Assembly: GCA_023213395.1 (NCBI GenBank)
Contig: CM041465.1
Span: 5,270,001 to 5,334,000 of the forward strand
Direction: 5' to 3'
Length of the DNA: 64,000 nt
From: Cycas panzhihuaensis
Lineage: Eukaryota > Cycadophyta
In this document: positions 48,503-58,939 of the stretch, in pieces
How the letters are laid out: each line of letters begins with the position of its first letter
How positions within the stretch are numbered: position 1 is the first letter of the stretch
Translations under genes and position numbers: made by a program
The notes under the pieces: model-generated
Seen by the model: only the letters and a program-made list of their open reading frames with translations
Databases searched by the model: none
What the model was told of the DNA's origin: nothing

Positions 48503-48960
48503 AATTCTATCAACAAAATTAGAATCCAAGACCCACTTAGAGTTAATGATAGTAGAACGGGTAGCAATTCCTACCTAAGAATCAAAGGCACCCTAACACT
48601 CAACAAGGAGGCTATATGGTAGATTCCCAAGACACCTCCTCTCAAAACTTATTCTTTGTAGCATTGTCATCTCAACACGGGGACAATTCATGGTTACTTG
48701 GCTTAAGTGCCACTCATCATATGACTGGCATAGAAATATATTAGAGGAGACTTATCCCATTAACACATGAATAATCACATTTGGTGATAACCTAGAATAT
48801 GATGTGACTAAAATTAAAAGGACCCCAATATAATTAAAAGACTCTGATATAAGACATCATATCAACAATGTATTTTTAGTTTGAGGTATGAAAATAAATT
48901 TGCTTTTAGTAAGACAAATTAATAATTCAAACTTGGATATCATCTTAAGTTAAGGCATCT
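48503..48960 (+). pseudogene. Copia A gag end and protease remnant (after copia B)
   Basis: Continues the element interrupted at 40908. The protease region reads 'WLLGLSATHHMTG' (48693-48732). The family has WLLDSGATHHMTG, so the catalytic triplet D-S-G is now G-L-S and no protease could be made. 'ITFGDN'-like sequence (about 48773-48792) follows, as expected for the gag-pre-integrase link. Confidence 0.78.
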
Positions 48961-49139
48961 ACACCATCACAAATCATGCAACTAGATAACTTGTAGTAAT
49001 TGGTCATGAAGAGAATGGCTTATAAAAGCTTGATGATGTTCCTATAGCCACTAATCCACCATCAACATCCCGCTTAATGGCCCAAAATGTATAACTTGAT
49101 AAAGGGAAAGATTTCATGATTGAAGACTCCCCTTCTATT

Positions 49140-50039
49140 TAAGAACTAGGTAAATGCTCCTACTGAGATAAACCATCTAACTTCAACAACAACAGAGACC
49201 AATTATGGCATCAACACCTAGGTCACTTGAATATGCAAAGTTTAAACCTTATGTCAAGGCTTTATATAGTATATGGCTTACCTAATAACAATAAATATAA
49301 CAACATTTATGAGGCATAGCTTATGGGAAAGTAACAAAGAGAAAAATTCCCATCTAAGAATGCATGGAGAGCCCCTCAACCATTAGAGTTACTCCATTTA
49401 GACATTTGTGGGCCTATGTCAACGTAATCACTTAATAGTAGCCTATATTTCTTGATGTTTATAGATCATTATTCTAGGAAAGTATGGGTTTACTTTTTGA
49501 GAAATAAGTATCAGACCTTGGATAAATTCAAGGAGTTAAAGGTAAGGTAGAAAATGAGAGTGGTATGATCATTAAGGCACTTAAATCAATTTAACAATTT
49601 CTACAAGGAACATAGCATCAAATACTAATTTTTAGTACCTCATATACCATAATAAAATGGTGTAGTTGATAGGAGGAATAAGATATTGGCGAATAAAAGA
49701 AAATCCATGCTAAGTGCTACCAACCTTACCACTAGATTTTGGGTTGATACAATTATGACTATTGTATACTCAACTAATAAGATTCTTATTGTAGTAGTTA
49801 GGAATATCACTCTTGAGGAAGTTTGGTCAGGTCTTAAACCAATTATTTCACACTTGAAAATATTTAGATGCACAACATACAAACTTGTCTTGAAGGAAAA
49901 GAGAAAGAACCTTGATGATAAAAGCCTTAAGTGCATCTTTCTTAGCTATGTACATGGTTATAAAGCTTACAAGGTATTCAACATTATTGGGAACCAAGTA
50001 TACACAACTCAAGATGTAATATTTATAGAAGATATATAG
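49140..50039 (+). pseudogene. Copia A integrase remnant
   Basis: Zinc-binding part 'LWHQHLGHLNMQSLNLMSRL' (49203-49263), then 'PLELLHLDICGPMST' (49380-49420) with the first catalytic Asp, and 'YFLMFIDHYSRKVWVYFLRN' (49448-49506). The third catalytic residue is Asp in NGVVDRRN (49660-49683) instead of Glu. The open stretch 49686-50039 holds the C-terminal part ('HLKIFRCTTYKLV', 'KCIFLSYVHGYKAYKVFN'). Stops replace Gln at PQQNG. Confidence 0.85.
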
Positions 50040-50330
50040 GACTTGAATTCATCCCAAATTTAGTTTGTAGTAGCAGATAAAATTTGTACATCTCAAGTGC
50101 CTTTTGGATAAGTTCTCGAGCCACCAATACTGGCCTCCTCTTACACACTAGGTATTTCATCAATTTCAATAGTCTCTACTTCTAGAATAGAGGCAAGCAT
50201 AACTATGCCACCTATTTTAGTTAATGACCTTCATGTGGAAGCCACTGACATTCAACCACTTTTTAAGTGGGTTCAATAGTTATTAAAAGATGCCCCTTCT
50301 TCTCCTACAACTATCAAAAGGCTATCAAAG

Positions 50331-51422
50331 ATGAGACACTCTACCAATTTTTTCCTAATAGAACATGTCCTAAAAACCCTTGATCCTTCTACATTTGAGG
50401 AGGTAATCAAAGACCAAACATGGAAAGTAACCATAGAAGAAGAGATGAAATCTATCCTCAAAGATGAAATTTGGGAGCTGATAGAATTGCCACCTGGGAA
50501 AAAGGTAATTGATTGTAGATGGTTGTATAAAGATAAATTCCATGTAGATGGCACTGTCGAGTGTCATAAAGTTTGTCTTATAGTAAAAGGTATAAAAAAA
50601 TAAGAAGGGGTAAACTATGATGAGACCTCTACACTAGTAGCCAACATGACCATATTCTATTTGGTAATGTCACTAGTAGCCTAATTAAATTAGCCAGTTT
50701 ACCAAATGGATGTGAAGAGTGCTTTCCTTAATGGAGAGCTCATAAAAGAGGTTTTCTTGAAGTAACCTCTAGGCTATATTGTTCTAGGCTAAGAACACTT
50801 AGTTTGTAAGCTCAAGAAAGCCCTATATAGACTAGAGTAGGCACCATGTGTCAGTATATAAAGATTAATACCTTCCTCACTCAGGATGGATTTAATCATT
50901 CACCCTCTGGCCTAAACTTGTATATTCAGGTTAGAGATAACTTGATCACAATCATTATTCTTTAAATAGATGATCTTGCAATTAAAGGCAATGCCATCGA
51001 AGACATAACTGGCTATAGTTAGAACTAATAAGTAACTTTGAGATGACAGATCTTGGGTTGCTTGATTATTTCTTTAGAATTAAAGTTTGGTAAGAACTAG
51101 GTCACATCTTCCTATCTCAAACAAAATATACCAATGAGCTCTTTCAAAGATTCATGATGATAAATTATAAACTAGTGCCAATTCCTATGGAAATAGGAAC
51201 CAAGTTAAACCTAAACAAGTAAGAGAATTTAATGTATTCCACCTTGTACTACCAATTAGTTAGGAGTCTTATCTACTACACCCAAACTTGAATAGGCATC
51301 TCCTATTTGGTTGGGATCTGTTCAAGGTATATGTCAAAGCTTAAAGTATCTAACTAGAAATCTATAACTAGGATCCTCAAATACATTCATATCACACATT
51401 AGTTCATACTTAATTATAACCA
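50331..51422 (+). pseudogene. Copia A reverse transcriptase remnant (5' of the LINE)
   Basis: The open stretch 50331-50603 carries 'DEIWELIELPPGKKVIDCRW' and 'YKDKFHVDGTVECHKVCLI', the start of copia RT, followed by 'YQMDVKSAFLNGEL' (50700-50740) with its catalytic Asp. The YVDD box is stop-I-D-D at 50963-50974. 'LGLLDYFF-IKV' and the 'LSQTKYTNELF' region follow in broken frames. A young LINE was inserted in the part between RT and RNase H. Confidence 0.85.
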
Positions 51423-51439
51423 AACTAAGTCCCTATCCT
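51423..51439 (+). repeat. Target site duplication of the young LINE, left copy
   Basis: AACTAAGTCCCTATCCT, repeated exactly at 57669-57685. The sequence just outside differs, so the duplication is 17 bp. Confidence 0.95.
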
Positions 51440-51716
51440 TTTTTTTTTGATAAGGTAAAAAGAATTAAAGGGGTTTTAATTGGGTCCCCAAACCCGGTAC
51501 ATCAGCGCCAACCGGCTAAGAAAAATGACCATGACAGGCCCATGGTCTAACCCGAAATTAAATCTTCTGTCCTGGTAACCTCTCCCATATGTGCATACAT
51601 ACGACCAATCTCAGCAACTCCTCCGGGAACTCCTCTCTCCAGACTTTTGATCTTTTATTTGTTACAGCCCAGTTTGCCAACCAATCTGCTACCGTGTTAC
51701 CCCCCCTATAGGTGTG
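51440..51716 (-). other. 3' UTR and A-tail of the young LINE
   Basis: About 270 bases after the RNase H frame, ending minus-strand 'CCCCTTTAATTCTTTTTACC', a TTATC word and A-tract. The end resembles the old LINE's 3' end (17055-17099), supporting one family. Confidence 0.8.
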
Positions 51717-52175
51717 TTAAATCTGAACCTCCACCCTGGCTCTCAAAACATCCTGGGCATCCTTGAAAATATCTATGTTCTCCCAACCAGGGTCCATATC
51801 CCCTCTCAAGCATTTGATAGCATACATCGAGTCACCTTCTATTATCACCTTTTGCACGTCTGCCTCATCCAGAATAGTAGTGGCCCTCAGCATAGCCCGG
51901 ACCTCAGCTTTCTGGTTCGACTGGACCCCCAGATATTTTGCAAAAGCCCATCTCACATTGCCCTCCTGATCCCTGCAGAGGCCCCCTCCTCCTGCCTCCC
52001 CTGGATTGCCCTTCGCAGCACCATCAAAATCGACTTTTACCCAAGATCCATCCGGGGGATACCACTTGACATCTCTTCTCTTTACTTTGACGCCAACCAG
52101 GGGCACTATACCCCAGTCTTTAATAATATCCTCTTCCCTCCTGGGAATCCTATCCTCCTTAGGTTTAAACATCAT
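51717..52175 (-). pseudogene. Young LINE ORF2: RNase H domain
   Basis: A 152-codon open stretch reads 'VKVDFDGAAKGNPGEAGGGG' (catalytic Asp, then the G-N-P-G turn), 'QKAEVRAMLRA' (catalytic Glu), 'KVIIEGDSMYAIKCL' (catalytic Asp), the RVT_3/plant-type RNase H fold known from some plant L1 elements. It removes RNA from RNA:DNA hybrids. The domain looks complete through the third acidic residue. It is joined to the upstream part of ORF2 through 'DWGIVPLVGVKVKRRDVKWY', so it is the C-terminal module of ORF2, separated by a stop or frame break at about 52180-52250. Confidence 0.9.
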
Positions 52176-52179
52176 TTCT

Positions 52180-53460
52180 GAGATGGCCTTTCTAATCTCT
52201 ATCGTGATAATCGTCCTTCTCTTTACCTTCGAATATCCTCCTGTTGCGTTCTTTCTATATGAGCCAAGAGCCTACCGGGAGGATCATCTTCCAGAGCCTG
52301 GATAGGGTTTTGCTTTTGAAAGGCAATGTCCAAGCTGCCCACTGCTCACATAAGGAGTTCGAAGAAACCCAAGCTATCCCTATCCCAGCCCAGATAACAT
52401 TCCAGATGCCCTCTGAATAAGGACAGTGGATGCATAGATGGTCCAAGGTTTCGGCATTCATCTTACACATCACACATCTATTCACCAGCTGGAAGCCTCT
52501 CTTCGCAAGGTTGTCCAGAGTAAGTAATTTATTTTGAAGGCATAACCACCAGAATGCAGCAATTTTTGGAAGAACCCCTAACTTCCATACCCCAACCAGC
52601 GTATCGTTTCTCTCCCAGCCCTCTCTGCTCATCCTCAAATCATAGCCCGTTTGGACCGAATATGAACCCGTAGATGAAGTGGGCCATACCAGGGAATCTG
52701 GGCTTGCCTTCTTTGGAATGTACTGTTTATCTAAGATCTCTTTCACCCTAAGGATCTCCTCCTCGAGACCGGACACCTCCTCAAACGTTCTCCACCTCCT
52801 CTCCTTTCCTTGCCCAACCTAGTAGTTCTTGACCAAAGTACCATAGCGGTCTACACATTCTCTCCTCATGGCTCCGCTGCTAAGCACCTCCTCAAGCTTA
52901 AAGGGTCCACACCATCTATCTTCCCAAAACCTTATGCTTTCGCTGTCCCCCAGCTTCCAGCGCATGCCTTCACGGAGAAGGGACCTCGAAGATCTGATAG
53001 CTCTCCACACCTGTGACCCTTCCAGATAGAGCCCCTCATCCAAAAGAAAGTGCTTATCCCCCAGATACTTCCTTACCATAATCTTCCCCTAGGTCGAACC
53101 ACCTTCTTTAAAGAGCCTCCACCCCGTTTTTGCCAAGAGGGCCTCATTAAAAAAGCCTAGTCTTCTTACGTTAAGACCACCTGCCCACTTAGGTCTACAA
53201 ACCTTGTCCTAAGACACAAGGTGAAATTTTCTTTTCTCTTCAGCACCTGACCAGAGGAATCTCTTCATGATTCCTTCCAAAGTCGAGATGACCTTATTCG
53301 AGATTTTGTAGACCGTCATTTGATAGACTGGGATGCTTTGCAAAGAAGCCACCGGCGGTGAATTTTCCTGACTTAGAAGGGCCCTTTCATCGGCCCGACT
53401 TCTGTTGAATCGCCTCCGAGTCCCACATCTCCTTGCCCATCCTTCCTGCAAAAAGAGGCA
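52180..53460 (-). pseudogene. Young LINE ORF2: connection and zf-RVT finger
   Basis: Open stretches 53209-53451, 52819-53079 and 52255-52776 run in one direction with 'VYQMTVYKISNKVISTLEGI', 'CRPKWAGGLNVRRLGF', 'RFWEDRWCG', and the finger C-V-M-C-K-M-N-A-E-T-L-D-H-L-C-I-H-C (about 52430-52490). Single stops separate them at positions where the context predicts Trp ('VS-DKVCRPKW', 'KNY-VGQGKE', both TAG). The finger is thought to help ORF2 bind RNA. Confidence 0.85.
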
Positions 53461-54234
53461 TACCGAGATAAGAACTAGGAAGGGAACCTCTAGCCATCTC
53501 CAACGTTCTGTATATTTTACCTTGGAGTCTCTCTGGCGTGTTGATAAAAAAGGCCGAGCTCTTGTTCAAATTTATTTTTTGGTTTGTAGCCTTTTCATAC
53601 ACCTGTAAACCCAATTTTAAGGCTCTGGCCTCCCTCACAGATGCCCTGCATAGGAAAATATTGTCATCTACAAACTGATGGAGCACAATGTTGTCTAGAT
53701 TAGAGGAGGCTCTCAAACCTATTATCCTCCCTAACCTCTGAGCCTCCATCGTCGCCCCGCCTAACATCTCTGCCATTATAATGAACAAAAAAGGAGAGGG
53801 ATCACCTTGCCTCAATCCCCTAGATCCCATGAAAGAAAGGGCGACCTCCCATTTATCAAAGCGAGAAAGAAACTGGAAATCTGACACCTCATCCACTCCC
53901 TCCAAGTATCCCCGAAACCAAAAGCCTCGAGGCACTCCATCAAGCAATCCCATGCCACCCGATCATAGGCCTTTGACATATCTATTTTTATAATCATTCC
54001 GGCTTCCTTGCGTTGCATCGTCAAATGCAGAGTCTCATGAACTATTATAATGCCATCCGAAATTTGTCTACCTTTGACAAACCCATCCTGGTTTGGAGAA
54101 ATGATGTCCGGGAGATACTGCTTCAGGCGATTCGCCAGCACTTTAGCCAATATCTTATATTTAACATTGCACAGGCTAATCGGTCTGAAGTCTTCCATGA
54201 CTTCCGCTCCCTCCTTATTTGGAATCAGCGCCAA
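53387..54234 (-). pseudogene. Young LINE ORF2: reverse transcriptase
   Basis: Open stretch 53812-54234 has 'ALIPNKEGAEVMEDFRPISL', 'NQDGFVKGRQISDGI' and 'IKIDMSKAYDRVAW'; after a frameshift near 53900-53950, 53387-53953 has 'GSRGLRQGDPSPFLFIIMAE', catalytic FVDD (53663-53674) in 'LHQFVDDNIFL', and 'LPSSYLGMPLFAGRMGKE'. The upstream part is separated from the endonuclease only by a TAG stop (about 54250). FVDD replaces the more usual FADD; the old copy has FIDD. Confidence 0.92.
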
Positions 54235-54264
54235 GAACGTGGCCTGCCATTCTTTCAGTATTGT

Positions 54265-55742
54265 CTACCTCTGGAAGAATTCGTTGAGCGCCTCCAGCAG
54301 ATCACCTTTAATTATCTCCCAATATTCCTGGAAGAAACCTGGAGGAAAACTGTTCGGCCCCGGGGCCTTGTCACAACCCATATTGAATAAGGCCCTCTCC
54401 ACCTCCTCCTGAGAGAAGGGTTCAGTCAGTTTCTTATTCTGGTCCTCATTAATCAATTTCGGTATATGATGTAAGAGTGCCTCCCTAAGGACGGGGTCCT
54501 GACATCCTGGCTCTGTAAATAGCTCCTTAAAATGTTCCATCACAATACCACCTATCTGATCCTCCGCCTCATATACAACCCCATCCCTACTCTGAATTTT
54601 AGAAATTCTGTTGTTAACCCTATGTCTCAAGGTGGACATATGGAAGAACTTCGTGTTTCTGTCCCCCTCCCTTATCCACTGCTCTCTAGATTTCTGTTTC
54701 CAGAAAATTTCCTCTCTCTCCAGCACCTCCTCAAATTTCCTAGAGGTCGAGAGCTCCTTAAGACCAAAGTACTGGGTTCTACCTTCCCTCAGGATTCTAT
54801 CCTTTATCCCCTTTAGTTCCTCCAGCAAGGCTCCCTTATGTTCGAAAATATTTCCAAAGACCTCTTTATTCCAGGCCTTAATTTGTATCTTGACCCAGTT
54901 GAGCTTCCTCGAAAATCTGTACATGGCGCAACCCTGTACCTGAATTCCCCACCATTCCTTGATCCTATCCCTCAAGTCTGGATGTTTCTGCCACATAAGT
55001 TCAAAGCGGAATGGCGCCCCTTTGAATAAAGCCGGGACGGACCCCTCCAAGATAAGGGGAGCATGGTCCGACCCAGCTTTCGGAAGGGCCTCCAGCTTAA
55101 CACCTTCAAAGTGACAAGCCCATTCATAATTTATTAACATCCTGTCCAATCTGCATTGTATGTGATTGTGCCCTAGTCGTCTATTGGACCAAGTGAACCT
55201 CGCTCCCCTGAGAGGAACATCCATCAGGTCACCTGATTGCACAAAAACACCAAGATCAGACATACTTCTAGTCCACCCCCCTTGCCCTCCTTTCTTCTCT
55301 TCTGGGCTCAGAGGGGAATTAAAATCCCCCGCCACCAACCAGGGGCCAGCCCAACCTTTATGGGCCTCCACCAAACCCTCCCATAATCTCCTCCTACCCT
55401 CGACCGAATTTGGAGCGTAGATATTGGTGATCCAATACTCCTTATTAGTCGATGTACTAACCAACCCAACAGTAAGGAAGTGCTCACTCTTACACACCTC
55501 CCAACCTTTCCATCTTTTGGGATTCCAAAGGGAGAAACGACCCTCGAGCCCACCGAGCCTCCACTACTCTTCCCTTCTCCGTTCCTCCAAATCTTTCTCA
55601 ACACCTCTACTTCCTTAAACTGCTCCACTTTTGTCTCCTGCAGGAGTACAATGTCAGCCTCTACCCTAATCCTAATCTCTCTGACCAATCTTTGCTTGGA
55701 TGGGGCATTTAGCCCCCTAATATTCCAAGAAAGGACCTTCAT
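54265..55742 (-). pseudogene. Young LINE ORF2: AP-like endonuclease and linker
   Basis: Starts 'MKVLSWNIRGLNAPSKQRL' (55742) with 'VLLQETKVEQF', where Asn of WNIRG and Glu of QETK are catalytic. After a frameshift near 55480 the longest open stretch (410 codons, 54265-55497) continues with 'NIYAPNSVEGRRRLWEGL', 'GDFNSPLSPEEK', 'CRLDRMLINYEW' and 'GSDHAPLIL' (catalytic Asp-His). The second half has 'REQWIREGDRNTKFFHMST' and 'KAPGPNSFPPGFFQEYWEI', leading into RT. It is readable throughout with one frameshift, so this copy is fairly recent. Confidence 0.92.
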
Positions 55743-55757
55743 GGGTACCGAAACCCC

Positions 55758-57134
55758 TCATCCTTTCCTACTTCTAAGGTTGGGGCCTTCAAGTGCACCC
55801 CCCTCTCTCAACGTACTCTGATACCCCATATCTATCTGGGCTTGAGTTTCTTTCTCCCTTATGGCCTTTCTAGGGGGTCTGCCCACCTTCTTCTCCATTC
55901 CATAATCTGGGGCCTTCCTTAATTCTGATGTGGAACTTTTTGAAACCCATTTGTGTGACCCACCCCCTCTGCCTGAGTCAGAAGCTCTCACCCCAACACC
56001 CCCTCCTCCTTCAACTATCGCTCCAACCTGGCTCTCCTCCTGGTTTTGGTCTTTCAGGCCCCCCTCCTCGGGTTCCAAAAAATAATCCTCTAAATCCCAG
56101 TTTATGTTCTTGGCTAGCTTGGCAAGTGCCTCATCAGTTGAGGCACGGATATCACCTTCCCCTCGAATCTGGCTTGGGTCCCCTGGTACCTCCATCCAGG
56201 AGGCACCTGCTTTCTCCTCGCCTTTAGACATTCCTTTTCCAGACTCCACTTCCATCGGTTTCTCACCCCCTACTCCTCGAGAATCCTTGATGACCACCGT
56301 TTCGGTATCTTTTTCCGTGGGGCAAACCCCAGCAGAGGCCTCCCCACCACCTCGCTCGCTGCGAGGCACCTTCTCAACACTATCCCCTTTCTCTTCTCTA
56401 ATGTCAATCTTTTCTGTTCTTCCAGTTTCCCCCTTGATATCTTCCTGAACATCCTCCCTCATTGGGATACCCGGGCACTGAAAGGGGAGATGCCCCCGGA
56501 TCTTGCACTTTGTGCACCTGAATGACTCTACCTCATAATATAAACCTTGATTAATGGACCTCCCGTCTGACTCCAGCTCTATCTCATCTAGGAGCTCACC
56601 ATCGAGCTTAGCCAGCACACAAAATCTGGCATTCATCAGTCTAGATTTATGTTTAGTGGCCGAATCCATAGCTAGTAGGGGCCCTATCATTTTGGCTATC
56701 CCTTTAACTGTCTCCGGATTCCAAAAATGCAGGGGGAGCCCCGGGAGTTAAACCCAAACTGGAGCTTGTTTAACCACAGGGCTGCCTGGGTCGAAATCCG
56801 GATGCCACTTCTCCAATGTCAAAGCCTTCCTCCCGAGCATCCATGGAGATTTCAACAGAATGGGGATCATGTCCTCCTGGCTTAAAAACCTAAACAGGAC
56901 ACACCCCTTAGGTAAAGCCATAACTTGGACAGGATTTCTGGTCTTCCATTTATATCTTATCCACTCCCTAATAGTGTCCAAACCTGGGACAAAACACCGC
57001 CTACCAAGCTGTTATCCCAATACTGGATGGTTCTTTCAGTAACTTCTTTTGGGATCGTTAGTTTATATCTGTTACCGGATTTAACAGGAGATATGTTTAA
57101 TTCATCTTGGAAAAAACTCAAGCACTCTACATAA
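55758..57134 (-). pseudogene. Young LINE ORF1: DUF4283 domain and CCHC knuckle
   Basis: From about 57130 the frame reads 'FFQDELNISPVKSGNRYKLT', then after a 1-base shift near 57000 'LDTIREWIRYKW', 'VMALPKGCVLFRFLSQEDM' and 'KSPWMLGRKALTLEKWHPDF'. A TAA (about 56746) interrupts 'VWV-LPGLPLHFWNPE', then 'MIGPLLAMDSATKHKSRLM' and the intact knuckle C-T-K-C-K-I-R-G-H-L-P-F-Q-C (about 56470-56530). A 240-residue Glu/Lys/Gly-rich tail follows to 55758. ORF1 binds element RNA. Confidence 0.9.
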
Positions 57135-57668
57135 ATAGCAAAAGCTCACCATTCAGCTTGACTGTACCACTGTTTTCCAAAGCTTGGCATAAGTTGGCTT
57201 CTAGTTCCTCAGTAGAATCTGGGCTAACAAATCTGAGCCGAATCATCTGGAGCTCCACTTGGATCTTCAAAATCGAACAGCCACCATAAACTATCGTCTT
57301 ACTGTAGCCCTGAGAGTAGTTATGCATGTCAGTGTCTCCATTGTCAATCTTCTTTTTATCACTATTTACACAAGCCTGGCCAGCTGAGATCCCTTTGATC
57401 GCTGCCTCTGTCCCAACTCCTGGACGCCTCACCTCCACTATGCCATAGCATAGGGACTCTCATCTTTCTCCGCCTTTGTCAAACTCTGAGGCTCTCAGCG
57501 CCTTCCGCCATCGACACTGCACATTTGGGGGGCCACCCCCCCTCCTCCGTCCATGAAATCGACTCGCCCTGGCCGCCAGGAATCGTATCATCTCCGGCAC
57601 GTAGTAGGGTTTCGTCCTCCGGCACGCAATCGCCTATTTGATGTTCATTTATTTTGTGTTCATCCTCT
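57127..57668 (-). other. 5' region of the young LINE
   Basis: GC-rich start with a G6/C-run palindrome (57527-57542). An open stretch of 103 codons (57127-57438, 'YSKTIVYGGCSILKIQVELQ') ends just before ORF1; I do not recognise it. It may be the beginning of ORF1 in a decayed frame or a small upstream frame. The old LINE copy does not align here. Confidence 0.55.
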
Positions 57669-57685
57669 AACTAAGTCCCTATCCT
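57669..57685 (+). repeat. Target site duplication of the young LINE, right copy
   Basis: AACTAAGTCCCTATCCT, identical to 51423-51439. Confidence 0.95.
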
Positions 57686-58159
57686 AAAAAGACATACATA
57701 TGCTAATTAGATAGGTTTCCAAGACACTTGGCATTCAACTTCAGGATATTATTTTGATATAAACTCAACTGTAACCTCTTATAGGTGTAAGAAGTAGCTA
57801 AATTTTACTCTTTCCTCAACTGAAGTCAAATGTAAAGTAGCTATTTACACCACTACAGAGTTGATTTAGCTCAAAAGGATTCTCATTGAGCTTGGACTTT
57901 AACAAAATGCACCTACCACTCTTTACTATAATAATCAAAGTGTGTTGAAGATGATGAAGAATCCTATCTTCCATACTAGAACCAAGTATATTGATGTCTA
58001 TCAGCACTTCATTTATGAATATATCCAAAACAGAGAAGTTGATCTCATTTATTAGCCAACGAAGGCTAGGTTATAGACATCTTTACCAAATCATTTGGCA
58101 AACCTATGTTTGAATATTTTTGACACAATATCAACATCAAATGTAATGAAGCTACTATT
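57686..58159 (+). pseudogene. Copia A RNase H remnant (3' of the LINE)
   Basis: Continues the frame interrupted by the LINE: 'LSSTEVKCKVAIYTTTELI' (57810-57865), 'LYYNNQSVLKMMKNPIFHTR' (57920-57980) with the D of YDNQS changed to N, 'TKYIDVYQHFIYEYIQNREV' (57985-58045), then the degraded 'ADIFTK' end. The element's polypurine tract follows directly. Confidence 0.85.
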
Positions 58160-58168
58160 AAGGGAGGG
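58160..58168 (+). other. Polypurine tract of copia A
   Basis: AAGGGAGGG directly before the LTR TG at 58169. Confidence 0.9.
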
Positions 58169-58593
58169 TGTTAAAACTAATAATATCACCTTTATTATTA
58201 TGTAATTTAGACACACACACATACATACACACACACACACACATGTACACACATATAAAATGGTGTACATTAGGCATGGCCTCATTTATAATTTAATCAT
58301 ATTTTGTAAATATATCAAGTCCATTGCTTGTGTCAATATGTCAGCTAATTAGGTCCTTATAAATATGGGTAGATTACCTACATATTGGGTATTTTTCCTA
58401 TTATTTGTATATTGGATTATTGTTAATATAGAAGCTCTAGTGGATTGGAGCCTCATGAAATGGCTATTTTGCTCGTGAACCTTTGTACATCTCTATTTTA
58501 CTCTTGTGTGATTAAATATTTTATTATTTGAGTAGTTTTATTTTATATTTTGATATATACATGTAATATTTAGATCTTGGAAGAGTTTTCACA
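58169..58593 (+). repeat. 3' LTR of copia A
   Basis: Starts TGTTAAAACTAATAATATCACC and ends TTTTCACA; aligned to 37204-37686 throughout except the microsatellite. Followed by ACATA, one base different from ATATA before the 5' LTR. Confidence 0.92.
58210..58256. repeat. AC/AT-type microsatellite in copia A's 3' LTR
   Basis: Imperfect AC repeat with ATAC and ATGT interruptions at the position of the (TA)52 run in the 5' LTR. Confidence 0.9.
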
Positions 58594-58908
58594 ACATAAA
58601 TACAAAAATAAATAGTTACGAGAGAGGCAAGAGAGTATTTAAAGAGTTGGTCATGCAAGGTGACTAGTAGCACCTTATATATGATCAATATTACATGCAG
58701 GTTATACTTTGGTATGGGCATTTAGGATCCCACAAGTATTAGGCTTAGTACAAGTTATAACTAGATTCTAACTTAACTAAAATACATTTATAATATACTT
58801 TATCTTATAGAGTTGGTAAAGTAACTAATATAACTTTATATTTATAAAAGTGTAATGTATCCACATATATTTATTATTCAATTAATAAATATATCATTAA
58901 TTCTTCCA
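58594..58908 (-). repeat. 3' LTR of copia E, outer end uncertain
   Basis: Minus-strand start TGGAAGAATTAATGATAT at 58908, directly after the polypurine tract. No convincing CA end is seen before copia A begins at 58593, so the LTR may be split by A. A different LTR family from that of A. Confidence 0.6.
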
Positions 58909-58920
58909 TCATCCTTCCTT
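58909..58920 (-). other. Polypurine tract of copia E
   Basis: Minus-strand AAGGAAGGATGA abuts the LTR TG. Confidence 0.65.
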
Positions 58921-58939
58921 AATGATGAGTTCATTAATT

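Larger units (their letters stand above)
51440..57668 (-). mobile_element. L1-type LINE, young near-complete copy with RNase H
   Basis: 6,229 bp on the minus strand, flanked by a perfect 17-bp duplication, with the T-tract (51440-51448) marking the poly(A) end. It is much richer in G and C than its surroundings. ORF1 (zinc knuckle) and ORF2 (endonuclease, RT, zf-RVT, RNase H) are readable with only a few breaks: in ORF1 a frameshift near 57000 and a TAA at about 56746; in ORF2 frameshifts near 55480 and 53940 and some TAG/TAA stops. The 5' end appears complete because the 5' leader precedes ORF1. Confidence 0.95.

Noticed and set aside
51714-57289. Many plus-strand open frames of 60-155 codons
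   Set aside because: They are antisense to the LINE ORFs, arising from its GC-rich, lightly mutated coding sequence; no protein features.
51440-57668. High GC of the young LINE as a sign of horizontal transfer
   Set aside because: The same family is present as an old AT-rich copy in the window; recent insertion before methylation-driven decay explains the difference.
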